NCBI GenBank assembly: GCA_940337035.1
Contig: OW679202.1
Coordinates: 19,567,200 to 19,631,199, forward strand
Direction: 5' to 3'
Length of the DNA: 64,000 nt
Origin: Agriotes lineatus
Lineage: Eukaryota > Arthropoda > Insecta > Coleoptera > Elateridae
The notes under the pieces were generated by a model that was given only the letters and a program-made list of their open reading frames with translations, was not told where the DNA came from and did not search any database. A program made the position numbers and the translations under genes. Below are positions 43,991 through 56,339 of this stretch, one piece after another. The first letter of the stretch is position 1, and every line of letters begins with the position of its first letter.

Positions 43991-46900
43991 TAATTTTGAG
44001 ATAGAAGAAAGTAATAATTTTCACATAGGTCAGGCTTTACACCTGCCGAAAATAAAACTCAACAGATACAGGATAATGTTACAAAAGAATCGGAACATTT
44101 CAACAATAAGACCATTCCGTTAAAAAGAGGCGCGCGCCGCACTCATTTCAATAAAGCTGGATGCGCAGTTTGACTTTCGATGCGGTTTACGATCGCTATG
44201 CAGATGCGGCGGGTTCAAACCCCAGCGGGATACATTTTTTTAATTTGCAAATTGATCTAATTCGGGCGAGGGAAGTTCGGTGTAAACCATTTACAGATTT
44301 TTTTGTTGTTGTTTAAGCAGTAAACTGGGTACAATTACCTATATAAATTCTGCATTTGCCTTTTCTATCCTGATGTTGACATCTTCTTTTGTACGGTCTG
44401 CTACAGTCGCTATACTAGGTAAGGAATTGGATGTCATCTACATCAAGAATAGATTTCTGCATTCCTAAGGAAGGAATTTAGTAATTTATTTCAGTGTGGT
44501 AGTTGCAACTTTATTTCCATTACATTTAACAAAATATATAAAGTATTATATACCAGACATATTTGAAATAGGTTTAAGCCTGTAAAGCTATCGCATTGGT
44601 TCTGAAATATGTTATAGGCATTAACTGTAATATGTGCGAAGAGAGACTTTCTTAATAGTTTCTCGTTACATTTTAGACATGCAGCGGGTTGCAATATCAT
44701 CATGTGGTATGGAAATATGGCAACCATTAAACGAAAATTTTTAATGATGTGATTGATATCGTAGCATGCCATCCAAATAAAATTAAATGGGATACAATAA
44801 TAATTTCTCTTGTAAAATATCGTCAGCATTTATTACTTTCGTCTAATAATTTGTCGTATTTTCAGTGTTTTATTTACTAAGAGTTTAAATTACTAATTTT
44901 TTTATCCCAATAGCTATTATAACTAATTCAATCTTCAATGTAATGTAATGGATTCTGTCGTTTTGAATCGTTCGAAGTTGTAATGAGGTATATTTAAGTA
45001 CATGGTCTTTTTTCAATAATAAAGCTCGTTATCTAACGAAAGTCAAGAGTTATTTGAGTAAAATTGTTCAGAAACTTCTGAAGAAACCGCCTAGATATTT
45101 TGAATTGTTCTAATAGACCTTCAGCAATTTGGAATCTTAAAAGGGCGCAACTGTTTAATTACTGATTCAGCTACCGACCTATAATTATGAGCATTAGCTA
45201 TACCTAATAACTTTCAGCTGTCAGAATAGAATAACGACGCACACTTTAAAGTAATTAGTATTTAAACTATTTGCGATATCTTGTGGCAATTTGACTTACG
45301 ACCGCTTCTACCGGTTGTATTTTATAATGAACTTCTGTTGATATTTTAAAAACTTTTCCAGTAAGAGTTACACATTTTTCTAGTTCTTAACTGTTAACTG
45401 AGTTTTCCAAATAAAGAAAATATCTTTAGATCTATTTAAATTGTTGGCCAATATGAAACTAAGACATATTTAATATGTGTAATGTTAACTATTATTTCAA
45501 ATTTTGGTTAACCAAAATGTATTACTGATATTTTATCTATTCACTGAAATCATTTGAACATTAATTAGCGATTACACTTGATAAAAGTAAGCAATTATGC
45601 TTCGCGGTGCTAAGAGAAAATGTTGTGAATTTTAGTAAAATTTTTATTCCAACACATCAAATAATAATATTCAAATTATTGTGTAATTCTATCAGCTACT
45701 CAAAAATCGTCTATTTGACTCTTTATTTATTGTTTAATTAATCAGCCAGATATTATGCTCTTTTTATTAATTTAATCATAAAATTATTATAATGACTAGC
45801 TCCGAGCGCATGCAAAACTCTATATCAACAGGTTGGGTCTCTACAAAAACTGGTCCTATGACAACTTTGTTAAGTAGTATTAAATTAAATACCAACCACT
45901 GAAATTGGATAACAATATAACCCTTAAATTAATTTATATAGGGTTGCTATTATAAAGACCTTCACAAACAAATTGATATACACATGACAGAATTTAATAT
46001 TTCATAATCAGGTAGAAAAACAAGTTCCTATTTATTGAGCATGCAATTGTATCAAACCTTCTAAATGTTTTGGCAACAGTAGCCGCCAATTTAACCAACT
46101 AGATCACCTGTCGCGTCAGGACAGCAGGCCGTTGGATCCAACAAGCAAGACACAAGAAGGCCCCATATAACTACTGCAAATTTCTGTCCACTTCTTACCA
46201 CCTCATCCGAAGTCACCAACAGTAAAATGCAGCCCCCAAATGGCCCCAAGCTCTTACGTCAACAACAAACCCTCCTCAGATAGCTACAAGGTACTCTAAT
46301 CCAACTCGTATCGCCTCCAAATACTCCCTACTATAACCAATAATCTTTACCAGCTCATTTATACAAAATCTGGGAACCAACACAAAATTTTTTGATGGTG
46401 GCCCAGAACATTACATTTTTTTACTTTTTTCTTATCTCCTAGTTATGTCATTTTAATTGTTTTTCATATGTAAAAACTTGATTTCTAAATTATCATATTA
46501 AAACTGTCATATTTTAAGAGTTCAAACGAAGCAGCGTTTGTGATACTAAATTTTACATATTTTAATATCATTTGCTCATCTTTAAAAAGTCATATTATAA
46601 AGATTTACGTTAAATGATAATTCATTTGCATATTTAAGTTAATTAAATCTTGCCTTAAACCAATACTGATTTGTAAGTATTATTTTTTAAAGTATGAGAT
46701 CTCAAACGCATTTTGTTTCATTTATTAGTTGTGCATGTTTACTTCAAAACCCATATTACGATTATTATAACATATACATCTTGCTTTTATTCAACAAGTG
46801 CTTTGTATTAGGTAATATTAATATTAACGCTGAAATGATCATCAATCCTGTTTTGTAGTTTTAAATTAATTATTTAACGTTTCAACTGGTATTGCCAAAC

Positions 46901-47418
46901 GGAACTGCTGCGGGTACAATATCATATCAGAATATTCGTTCGATTACCAGCTAGATTACATTTAAAAGGTCAAAGTAATATTTATAGCAAGTTAATTTGA
47001 AGAGACTAAAAAGCAACCCCAAAAGACGTTCTTGTCTGTTAAGCTTACTGTTTTAAATATCTCAAATGTAATACATATGACCAAAACCCTACTGTAACAA
47101 GTCACAGTATATAAACTGAATGTTCATTTTCGAAAGTAAATAGTTAGAATTTGATAAAGAAAAGTTCTTTGTAATTGACTAAAGGTTTATATATATCTTT
47201 CTAAAATTTTATATTGTAACGTTAGCCCCGGCGGCAAATTTACTTAAGGCACAAATAATGTGCTAGAAATTTGAATGGCGCTAATTCCCGTTACAATCTC
47301 CACTTACATCTCCATTGCGTTCAGATTTTCGATATTTTTGTATATGGAACCCATAGTTGTATGTGGTATCATGAGTAAGAGGATTTTTTCCCATTCCAGT
47401 GATATATATCATAATATA
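43991..47418. other. AT-rich sequence, one tRNA-like B box, no gene assigned
   Basis: GCGGGTTCAAACCCCAGCGG at 44209-44228 is a perfect B-box-like stretch with possible tRNA-like surroundings from 44140, perhaps a SINE head; no A box is clear. A 112-codon minus-strand frame (44491-44829) is hydrophobic with several Cys, and I do not recognise it. 46080-46420 is C-rich on this strand without a frame. Confidence 0.35.
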
Positions 47419-47686
47419 GAGATTGGTGGAGGAAAATGTGAACATAGTAATCAAATGTGCTAGAATACAGTTTATGGATTTTGTATGCGTTAGCCAGAAA
47501 CAGGCCTACATGCGATTAACATCTAGCATCCACAGAATCAAAACGTTTTGTTTTTAGAAAACACTGAATTCTAAGATACTAGATTTTAATTAATATATGT
47601 CTACTTCTGTCTAACGCATACAAAGCCCATAAACTGTATTCTAGCTCAATGGACTGCCTATGTTCGCATTATCCACCACCAACCTG
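47419..47686. mobile_element. complete foldback MITE, 268 bp
   Basis: The left arm (ATTGGTGGAGGAAAATGTGA, GCTAGAATACAGTTTATGG, TTTGTATGCGTTAG) is mirrored by the right arm (CTAACGCATACAAAG, CATAAACTGTATTCTAGC, ATCCACCACCAACC). TA lies at both borders (47417-47418 and 47687-47688). The central loop holds CATCTAGCATCC. A half copy sits at 23755-23942. Confidence 0.85.
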
Positions 47687-47739
47687 TATAATATAACATA
47701 TACCGCCCATCATAAATTTGTAACACATGGATTTTTTTT

Positions 47740-48400
47740 ATCATCCATTTATCAGAAAGTTTTATTCCTTATACAAGTTTCTACATCTCAAACTAAAAAT
47801 GCACTTGCCAAAATGTAAATATATTCTTTCGTACATAGGGAGGTTCAAAAATATGAAAATGGTTCAAGAATAAAGTACCCTTATTTTTCAAAATAGACAA
47901 AAATGTTATTTGAAGAAGAATTAAAAGTAGGTGTCAAATATAAAGTCACAGTTACTTGCTTCGAAAACAATTTTTTCTGGTTTCTCCTATTTTTTCTTCC
48001 ACCCTGTGTATTACCAAATGAAATACTTCAAAGTTAACTATAAACGTGTACTGTCAAACCTGAGTTTCCCCTCACTTAGCAACCAGGATATTACGTGATT
48101 CGAAATGAGTGCTAACAAATTTCATTTTTGTGTCAAATTTTAAATATTTAATAACAAACAGACCAAATAACAATTTAAAATCAATTGTAATTTTTAATAG
48201 ATATGTTATAACAAATACTTCCAATTAACACTTTTGTGCATTTGAATAATAAGGGTATTTATTTTTCAATCATTTTCATATTTTCGAACCTCCCTCGTAT
48301 AAGAAGTAGATTATTTAAATTTTTGCAAATGCATTTTTAATTTGAGACGCTGCAGAGGTTTTAATGGACGATAACATGTTCTGATAAATGGATGTATGAA
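47740..48400. repeat. outer inverted repeat split by a nested MITE
   Basis: CATCCATTTATCAGAA and CTCAAACTAAAAATGCACTT (47742-47815) return inverted as AAATGCATTTTTAATTTGAG and TTCTGATAAATGGATG (48325-48395). The interval between them is largely taken up by the element at 47834-48297, so this was a foldback element before that insertion. Confidence 0.75.
47834..48297. mobile_element. nested Tc1/mariner-type MITE, 464 bp
   Basis: The left end CATAGGGAGGTTCAAAAATA and the inverted right end CGAGGGAGGTTCGAAAATAT share about 30 bases including ATGAAAATG. TA lies on both sides (47832-47833 and 48298-48299). No coding sequence. Confidence 0.75.
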
Positions 48401-48847
48401 GGACAATATAATATTATAAGCAACAATCAAACGTGATTAATTCTGTCAATCAACGGTGGTATTGTAACAACGCAAAAACTTTGTTTAATCACTTATATTC
48501 TAAATGGCACAAGCATTCAACTAGAAAACGACGAGATATTAAAAATTGTGAATTGTTACTATAAAGTAGTGAAAATGAATAAATCGATCACATGCGACAT
48601 GTCACTGAAATGGTTAAAAATCCTCCTCATAATGCCACAGCTAACTATGTGTTCCATATAAAAAATACAACTTTATGTTATAATCCGAATTTAGAAACTC
48701 TTTTGACAACACACTACGCCACTGAATTATTAGCAAAAATAAATAATATTAATACTACTTACAGGAACTTGAAAATTTTGCTACCTTACCCTAAAAGTTT
48801 AATTTATTATTATTCATTTTAGATACACATTTTTCTTACTTTCTGTG

Positions 48848-49375
48848 GATCCTGGGCGATATGACCAAAATCAAAGTTGGGCGTTATAACCAAAATCAAA
48901 CTTGAGCGTTATGACCAAGTTGGGCGTTGTGACCAGAATCAAAAGTGGGCGTTGTGACCAAGTTGGGCATTGTGACCAGAATCAAAGTTAGGCGTTGTGA
49001 CCAAGTTGCGAGTTGTGACCAAAATCGAAATTGGGCGTTGTAACCAAGTTGGGCGTTCTGACCAAATCGAAATTGGCGTTGTGACCCAGTTGGGAGTTGT
49101 GACCAAAATCGAAGTTGGGCGTTATGACCAAAAATGTGGTTTCAGTGGCGACGATAGCTCTCTCCTATAACAGGCGTCGGTGAGCGTCGTGACCAAGTTG
49201 GGAGTTGTAAGGAATATCGTTTTTGGGCGTTATGACCAAGTTGGGGCGTTGTGACCAAAATAAAATTTGGGCGTTGTGACCAAGTTGGGCATTGCAACCA
49301 GAATTGAAGTTGGGCGTTATGGCCAAATCTGAGTTGGGGTTTGTGACCAGTGCGCATTGTGTCCAGACCCGAAAA
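48848..49375. repeat. composite minisatellite, 18-bp and 25-bp units (~43 bp)
   Basis: The basic word is GTTGGGCGTTGTGACCAA (18 bp), alternating with the same word extended by AATCAAA or AATCGAA (25 bp). About 18 units run from 48848 to 49375, with one interruption at 49133-49185 containing GATAGCTCTCTCCTATAACA. Units vary mainly at GCG/GAG/GCA and GTG/ATG. Frames through the array give only repeat peptides and are not genes. Confidence 0.95.
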
Positions 49376-50119
49376 ATTGGTCCGCATGCAGTAAGTTCGG
49401 ATCGACCGAAAACCTCCAGCGCTCACCGGTGATTCTAGTTGCAAGAGCGGACTTTGTAAAAGGTAAAATGTGTAGTTTATATTATTCCGAGTGGTCCAAA
49501 CTCTTAACAAAGGACGTACTACGTCCAGCCAGGTTTTATGCACTCGCCGTAAACATCACCGATACCGTAAAACCTCTTTTTCCATTGAATTTGTCCGCCC
49601 GTCAACTATAAATAACAAACGCCATCTTTGCCGGCGCGAACATAGTCTGTTTTAGATTTGTTGGTCCCAGTACATCAGAAGTACAGATTACCCGCGCCTA
49701 TCGTCTTCGAACTTTCTTTGACAGGATCCAGGGATAGCAACCGGGCCAAGCCAGCATGCAATGTGGGTTGCCAAACGTCCTAAAAATGACGAAACGCCGA
49801 AGGAATTTTATTTTACCATATTTATGTACATAATATTCTCATTAATTAAGAATTGTTTTGTATATACTTAAACACATTATACAATTTATTCTAACACTGT
49901 GTTATTTCTGTATTTTATACATTTGAGTAAAACGAATTCTAGACATCTGAGCTTGACCCGGGGCAACCAGTTTAAAACTAAATTTAGCAAATTTTGGCCA
50001 AGTTTAAATAAGCACCCTTCGCAGGAATTTGAAATTAAGTTTGAAAATTCCGGAAGCAAGCGAGTTACACTACAATATGGTGCTGTTACAGAAAGAAATA
50101 TTTGAGTTTCAGGCTTGAT
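49376..50119. other. GC-richer unique sequence with a possible TATA box
   Basis: 49380-49780 is more GC-rich than its surroundings. GTCAACTATAAATAACAAAC (49603-49622) contains a good TATA box, with GCC-rich sequence 20-35 bases downstream. It could be a promoter of a host transcript or the control region of a retroelement; no coding frame follows. From 49790 it is AT-rich, and the frame at 49899-50105 shows no known domain. Confidence 0.35.
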
Positions 50120-53100
50120 AATATGAATGAGCTACTAGGCATGAGGCAGTAGGAAACTGTTCATGCAAAATATGCTGCGAAACCAAGCTCCTAGTAAACG
50201 TAGGAACGAATATCACCCTTGACACATGGAGAATGAGGGGCCCCTTACGGAGTGGCAAACTGCACATGGCTGAAAGGGTACTTCAACGTATCGTTCTGAG
50301 TGAGACCTACTGGTAGAATCGTGACTAGTGATGGGCATAACCGGACAATTTTTATAATCGAATTATTTGCATTCTAATGATATTAACAACCGAATGATTA
50401 TTTGAATAATCATTCTAATAAATTTTGGCTCTCGATTCGTTTCGATTTCGCCGGTTTTCTGGTTACGCGGTTCAGCGTCATCTGCATCGGCATCGTAACT
50501 TGCAGAAACCAGAGGAACTCGGTTAATCGTTAATTATAATAATTGTATAAATGATTTTTATTGATTCCTAATGAGTTTGTGCAATAACTAATCGTGGATA
50601 TGAATGAAATATATCTGGATACACCTTTATTGTTTTCGATTTCTGGCGATTTATAATAATATAATAATAATTAATAATATATTGTTGTATTTGTATGAGT
50701 TTTACGACTAGCTATTCTGCATTAGCTCGATTACTTCTACATTCTTCGATCTATAACCAAAACATAATATGTACATTATGTGTTATGTATTGTAAATTAA
50801 GAGGTATTTATTAAGAAGTGTAGAAAGAAAGAAATATGCGGGACTCCTTGCTAATCGCAATAAAAAACAGTGGTAAAACGTTTATGTTTATCGATCGGCC
50901 GGGTTAAAGGCGGCAAAAAATTTATTTATGTTCATATCATATGATGACGGATCGACCGCGAGCCTCATCCGACAAGGAAGCAATGGAGAAAACTGTAGAG
51001 CGAGAGGCCCAGATGGTGTTTTCAGTACAATCTGCCTTGCTTATGGTTATGAGTTATGAATGACGTATTATTTATAGAATTTCGATAACTCGCAGGTTGC
51101 TGAGATACAGCACGTAGTACGTATCAAGATGAGGATATTTTTCATTCGAATACTTGGAACGAAAACCGAGTTACACAGGTTCTTTCAATAACCGGATAAC
51201 CGGTTATTTTTCATTCGAATAAGCCCATCACTAATCGTGACCATCTTTGAACACGAGACTATACAATGTACATCTTGAACATAAACTCCAGAGCTATAGG
51301 GAGCAGCTTCGGTTATATTAAAAGACCTTAGTAGCTTTGTATCCAACCGCACACCTGTCAATGAGCGAATTATTGTACTTCCTTAGACACATTAATACAA
51401 GCTATGCTCCTACTGCTGAGTTAATCAAAGAAGTAGAGAATTTTTACACCTATCTGATGAGGGCAATAAATAAGGTTTTCATTTATAATGTTCGACTTTA
51501 TGGCGAAAATAGGCGTTTGTTCAAGATGAAAATCACCTTCCCAATATCATGAAAATTCGAATTATGTGATCGCAATAATAGGGGAGATAGGTTCATACAG
51601 TTTGCTCAAGAAAATAAACTTGTCATAGGAAATACCCCCATTTCCTCATTTCATAAACGACAACTCTGTTTATGAACTTCCACATAGTCGACACTGCAAT
51701 CAAATAGACTATATTATAATTAGGAAAATATGGCGAACTATTTTATGATTTGTAATAAACACGACCAGAAGTTGACTTTTCGAGTGGCCATGAGCTCTTT
51801 ATTGCACAAGCTGCAATAAAATGTTACGCTTCGTGGAAAACTAAAATCAACTGGATAAAAGATTGAGTATAAAGGAAACCAAAATCATCGAGATCTTTCA
51901 AGAAACATCGTTACTACAGCTGAGCAGAGATGCAACGCTAAATAATAATGGGAAGTTGATTAACCAGCTAGTAGCCTAAGCCATCAGTGGCAGAAAAGAA
52001 AACAATATGACTGACAAAATTTGTCAACTTATTGAAAAGCAGAAATCTGATGGCGAAGAGATGAAAATACACATACCTACTGATAACATCGGCAAAGAAA
52101 TTAAGAAACATTCATTCCATTAGAAAAAAAGGTATTTACAGATTATTGACTAAGGACTAAGCGCCAGAGAAGTAATCAAAGCAATGGAACAGTATCAAAT
52201 ATTGAGGAAATCGGGGATGGAACGACTATTGTGGAAACCTTTTCAAGGAGATGACCCAATCTCCTTGAATTTACTATATTCTGCGACTCCAAATCAACTC
52301 GACTTACTCCTATCAGACGTGAAGCAACTACAAGAAAGCTGAAAATTGCCAATTGTGATAAGGATTGGAGAAAATCGATATTTATCCCTCTGCTTAAGAA
52401 ACTTTTAGTTTCAGAGTACCCAAAATACCGATTAATATCTTTAATTTCTTTAAACAAATTTATGTTCAACATTCTCAATGAACGGTTGAAAGCCTTTCTC
52501 GCTCGCCAAATAGCGGATGAGCAAACAAAGTTTATCAAAGAAAAGAGCAAGAGGGCACAATTCGTAATGCTCGCCAACTAATTGGGAAGGCTCGAAAATT
52601 GTAAACTACCGACGCGCATTTGACTCAGTTGTCGAATGGTGGAGTCTCTGGAAGGTGTATATAAACATGGGAGTTCCACCACACTCGTTACAACAGTTGT
52701 GCTGAGGTAGCATAACTAGGGCCCGGGTTGATAAAACTTTATCTAACTTGTTTGAAGTCCAAGCGGTTATACGTCAAGTTGTATCCTAGCTCCGTTACAT
52801 TTTAACGTCTACGGAGGACATACTAAGATGTTTCTTTGAAAGTTAAACTAAAAGAGTCACCATTAGCGGCAAACGATCAACTAATCTTCGCTATGCTGAT
52901 GATACCGTCATCATAGCTAATACTGCAGAAGAACTTGAATTAGTTCTGGGACGTTTACAGTAAGAGAGCAAACAAATCTGATTATATATTAACCGGTCAG
53001 AAACCATAATTATGACAGTAATAGAGTCAACGAAAACAACTTTTGGGTAAAAGGTTGTATCACACTTTAATTACTTTGGGTCCGTAATTACCAACTCCCC
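50120..53100 (+). pseudogene. long dead APE/RT LINE split by a hAT element
   Basis: Pieces on the plus strand follow the order of a LINE ORF2. The AP-endonuclease start is TLDTWRMRGPLRSGKLHMAE (50212 on), up to the hAT insertion in VLSETYW. After it come INTSYAPTAELIKEVENFYT (51391 on) and RGDRFIQFAQENKLVIGNTP (51580 on), then NQIDYIIIRK. The RT begins near 52350 (DWRKSIFIPLLKK, YRLISLISLNKFMFNILNER, ADEQTKFIKEKSKRAQ). LRYADDTVIIANTAEELELV (52890 on) carries the YADD catalytic box. The last trace is HFNYFGSVITNS (53070 on). Stops and frameshifts abound. The minus-strand frame at 52176-52577 is a shadow. It belongs to the group annotated as craniofacial-development-protein-2-like in insect genomes. 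Confidence 0.85.
50326..51233. mobile_element. nonautonomous hAT element with perfect 8-bp duplication
   Basis: It begins TAGTGATGGGCATAACCGG and ends with the inverted form GCCCATCACTA. Inner similarity around CCGG and ATTCGAAT words occurs on both sides. The 8 bases ATCGTGAC stand on both flanks (50318-50325 and 51234-51241), the hAT signature. Size 908 bp, no transposase frame. It interrupts the endonuclease domain of the surrounding LINE. Confidence 0.95.
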
Positions 53101-53149
53101 TAGTGTTTTTCTCACCGTCTAAGAGGCCGAGTCGCCTATGAGGGTTTAG

Positions 53150-53370
53150 GTATAGATTCTAAGAGTTAAGTTTCGCTACCAAAGAATCGGCCTCACTCAG
53201 GAAACGCTTCAGCGAGAATTATGCCATCGTAGAATCGACTTCGGCTAGGAAACTGTTTCAGGAGAGTAGTTTCGCCACCGCAGGATCAGTTTGCCCCAGG
53301 AAACGGTTTTAAGAGAAAATTATGTCATCAAATAATTGACTTGGCTAAGGGAAAGTTTTCAATCTTGGAA
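53150..53370. repeat. tandem repeat, ~60-bp unit, about 3.5 copies
   Basis: Each unit has AGGAAACGCTTCAGCGAGAA or a variant (53199, 53246, 53297), an AATTATGCCATCGTAGAATC or AGTTTCGCCACCGCAGGATC block, and a following CTTCGGCT-like part. The array directly follows the end of the LINE relic. Confidence 0.8.
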
Positions 53371-55704
53371 ACCACGAACAGGTGACTTCAGGCGGTCAGA
53401 GCTCTTGTTGCTCTGGCTACAGCGTTGAAGCTTAATCCCTTTTTGAAACTTTAGGCTAGTGAAGCTGGAGCGGTAAACTCGATTGTTTTAACGGGCTAGG
53501 CATCTCGCCTATATACCCTGTAGGGCCATTTAGCAGTTAGGTTATCTTCTCATGGGGTTGTAGTGGAACTGCGTCGTAGCGATTCGTACACAACTACGCT
53601 CACAGAGGGGATTTTCGCGTTTATCGTAGTTGGTGTGGCGAAGGTCGAACAGCAAATTGTGTCCTGAAATGTCATTATTTCAGTTCTGATTTATTGTTTA
53701 TAAAGTTCTTTATATATTTCGTTGTCCCTGTCCATTATGATCTTATAATACCTAATCTGCAAAGTAATTTTGGTTGATATAGTAATTAAACAAATGATTA
53801 TATATTTTTTCGAGTTTTATTTTAACTCGTCTTCACAATTTCTTATATTTAACGTTAATTTATAAAATTGCCTGGTTTTTCGGAATTTTTGTTTGTGTAA
53901 GCTTATAGGTCACAATCGTCTGTCCTAACTTCCTAATTTTGCTGTTCTTGTACACTTTTCTTCAACTTTCATCTTATTAGAGCTAATGGTTCTTCTATTT
54001 ATACACCTATTTACAATACGTCAGTCACGTGGCTTTCCTCTATTTTCCTTTTTTTTCTATATTCTTTTTCAAATTTTTGGTACCTATTTAAAATAACTAT
54101 CTGAATAAGAGCTCGCGACTTCTCTAATTTTAGTTTTGAGTAAACCCGTTATACATGGCGATTTAAAAATTCACTAACAAACTTTAGTACCGTCTTCAGC
54201 AGTTAAAATAAATACACAAACACTTTGTATAAGTATATATTCCTAGTGCTTTCTAGTAACGTTCACATACACCCAACGAACTATACACCATATTTTCAAT
54301 GGGATGTCCAATTGCTATAATTTAACCGAGAAAGTCTATGCACAAACAATTATTACCTTAAAATAAATTAATTTTAGTATTGTTTGTCAGCTACTGATTT
54401 TAACATTTAAATTGCCTTAGGAATTTATGTTACACGATAAAACAAAGGATGCTTTCTATGAATAGCTGCTACTGTACACCACTATACGTTATTGTGGTTT
54501 ATATGTAAAGTGTATAATTCGACTGAAATTAAAACGTCAAAGCTACGAATTACAGATTATTGAAGAGTTATTCAACTATAAATAATTGTTTATTGTAAAA
54601 GCTAACTATTCATGTTCCTGCCTCTTTCTATAAATTTGCACAAAGAAGTAGAATTTCTTCTTCTAACTAAATCCACCGGCCTGAATATATTGCGGCGACA
54701 GTTATAACACTTGAGCATAGACAAGTATTGTAAATAACAATTACATCAACGAAGGTATCTATCTAATGGAGTTCTACAGTAATCAGTAATAGAGTTTATA
54801 TTAATACTATTAATGATAATAACATATAACTTAGTAAACTAATTATCATGCCATTACAAAAATTACTTCTTTCTAGTAGTTTAAAACTTAACAACAAAAA
54901 ACTGAAGCTGCCATATATTTACTCAGAGAGAATGATTTTAAGAATATTCATTTTGGCACTAACGCCACTCAATGATCAAAGTATGGTATGCAGATATCTA
55001 GCTACCATACCCCAATAATTTGCCATTTGCACTACATTTGACTATCAACCGTTATTTTTGTTACATCAAAATATGTAGATGCATTTCAATAATATGAAAA
55101 GCTTATGTTAGCATTCATAAAGATTTTAGAATCAACGTCGTACCCGAGGTAAATAAAACCTAAATGAATTGTACAAGAAATGAATACATAAGAGAGCAAT
55201 ATGAAATTTTACCCACTAGAAACTAGACTCGGCGCAGAAGAGGATGAAAAGAATATGATAGATTTCCTAGATCCAGAAGTAATGTTGAAAGACCTAATAA
55301 AAGAGGGAAAGATATCTTATACAAACAAACATAAAACAAGAGATAAATGAAATAAAAAATTAAGATGAAGAATGACAATATTAGAGGAACATAGAACACA
55401 TTTAGTAATCCAATTCTTAAGAAAAATTGAGAGACATATATACCGCATTTATATCTTGTTCTGTAAACCTTCTTAAGACAAACCCCGCGCGGGTGACTAA
55501 TCTAACCCGTTGAATTTCAAAAGAATACTCTTTTATAGGCTACAAAAGTTCAGAAATATTGGGAGAATAAAAATGGAAAACCATAAAAGATATAATAAGA
55601 CAGTCATTAACGAGCATGATGGAAGACACGAGCCAGAAAACCCCGGTGGCATTGTAACGAATCTCCAGAAACCAGAAGTGAAGCTAATATACCAATGGTA
55701 AAGC
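53371..55704. other. sequence without recognised genes
   Basis: 53400-53660 is moderately GC-rich with CGCCTATATACCCTGTAGGG at 53510, a possible TATA context. The rest to 55500 is strongly AT-rich. 55490-55700 has a 63-codon frame with no recognisable domain. Confidence 0.4.
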
Positions 55705-55800
55705 AAAGTGGAAGTGGCTAAAGGTAAAAGCTTCTGGTTCTGGGCCAGAAATTGTGGGTTCCACCCCAGCTACCCCAACGGCCTTCACTATAATTTCTCA
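55705..55800 (+). repeat. tRNA-derived SINE head
   Basis: AGTGGCTAAAGGTAAAAGCT followed by TCTGGTTCTGGGCCAGAAAT and a B box GGGTTCCACCCC (55756-55767) matches the head of the SINE at 30100-30305. The body is not retained. Confidence 0.65.
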
Positions 55801-56339
55801 ATCCGCTTCAGCAATCTAATGTTTAAAAACATCCTCAAATATGGGAAGTTAACAACGAAAACACCCAAATTACAAAGTGAAAGTAGGAAGAAACTAAAAG
55901 ATTTTGGGAGAAAGCTTGTAAAATAATAAGGAGAATAGTTGCAGAAATTAGAAAAAAACTTTAGAACGAAATGAAGTTTCTATCAGCAACGAAAGAAAAA
56001 CAGTGATCAAACTAAGACCAGTATCGTCGAAGAACAAGAGAGAAACTCTGAAGAATCTCAGTAGAAAGTCGGATGGACATAACATAATTAAATGCATGAG
56101 AAAACGAATATGAATATATGGCATGTAAATAAAATTATCAACATTAGAAGAAGTGGTAGCAATTGCAAAACAACCAACAATAATAGAAATACTACAGAAA
56201 ACAATATTGCAGCTCCACTTTTAAAGTAGGTAAGTTAGGAGGCAAAACCTTGTTGGGTTCGACATATGAAGTTGATATTTTGTGATACAGAGATTGACTT
56301 TTGTCGTGATTTTACATTTTTACCATCAAATGTGTACCC
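55801..56339. other. purine-rich sequence, nothing recognised
   Basis: It is A/G-rich on this strand, with a Lys-rich 72-codon frame (55708-55926) that overlaps the SINE head and is not credible as a gene. Confidence 0.4.

Noticed and set aside
44140..44240. Functional tRNA gene
   Set aside because: A perfect B-box word is present, but I cannot fold a full cloverleaf or find an A box at the right distance.
44491..44829. 112-codon minus-strand frame, hydrophobic with several Cys
   Set aside because: It has no recognisable domain, no neighbours and AT-driven composition. A chemoreceptor fragment was considered, but no diagnostic motif is visible.
48840..49380. CRISPR-like array
   Set aside because: Units are contiguous variants of 18/25 bp without unique spacers, in an insect-type genome; it is a minisatellite.
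49142..49543. 133-codon minus-strand frame with repeated GHNAQL-like peptides
   Set aside because: It is only a translation of the minisatellite array.
52176..52577. 133-codon minus-strand frame
   Set aside because: It is the shadow of the LINE reverse transcriptase on the plus strand, which has clear family motifs.
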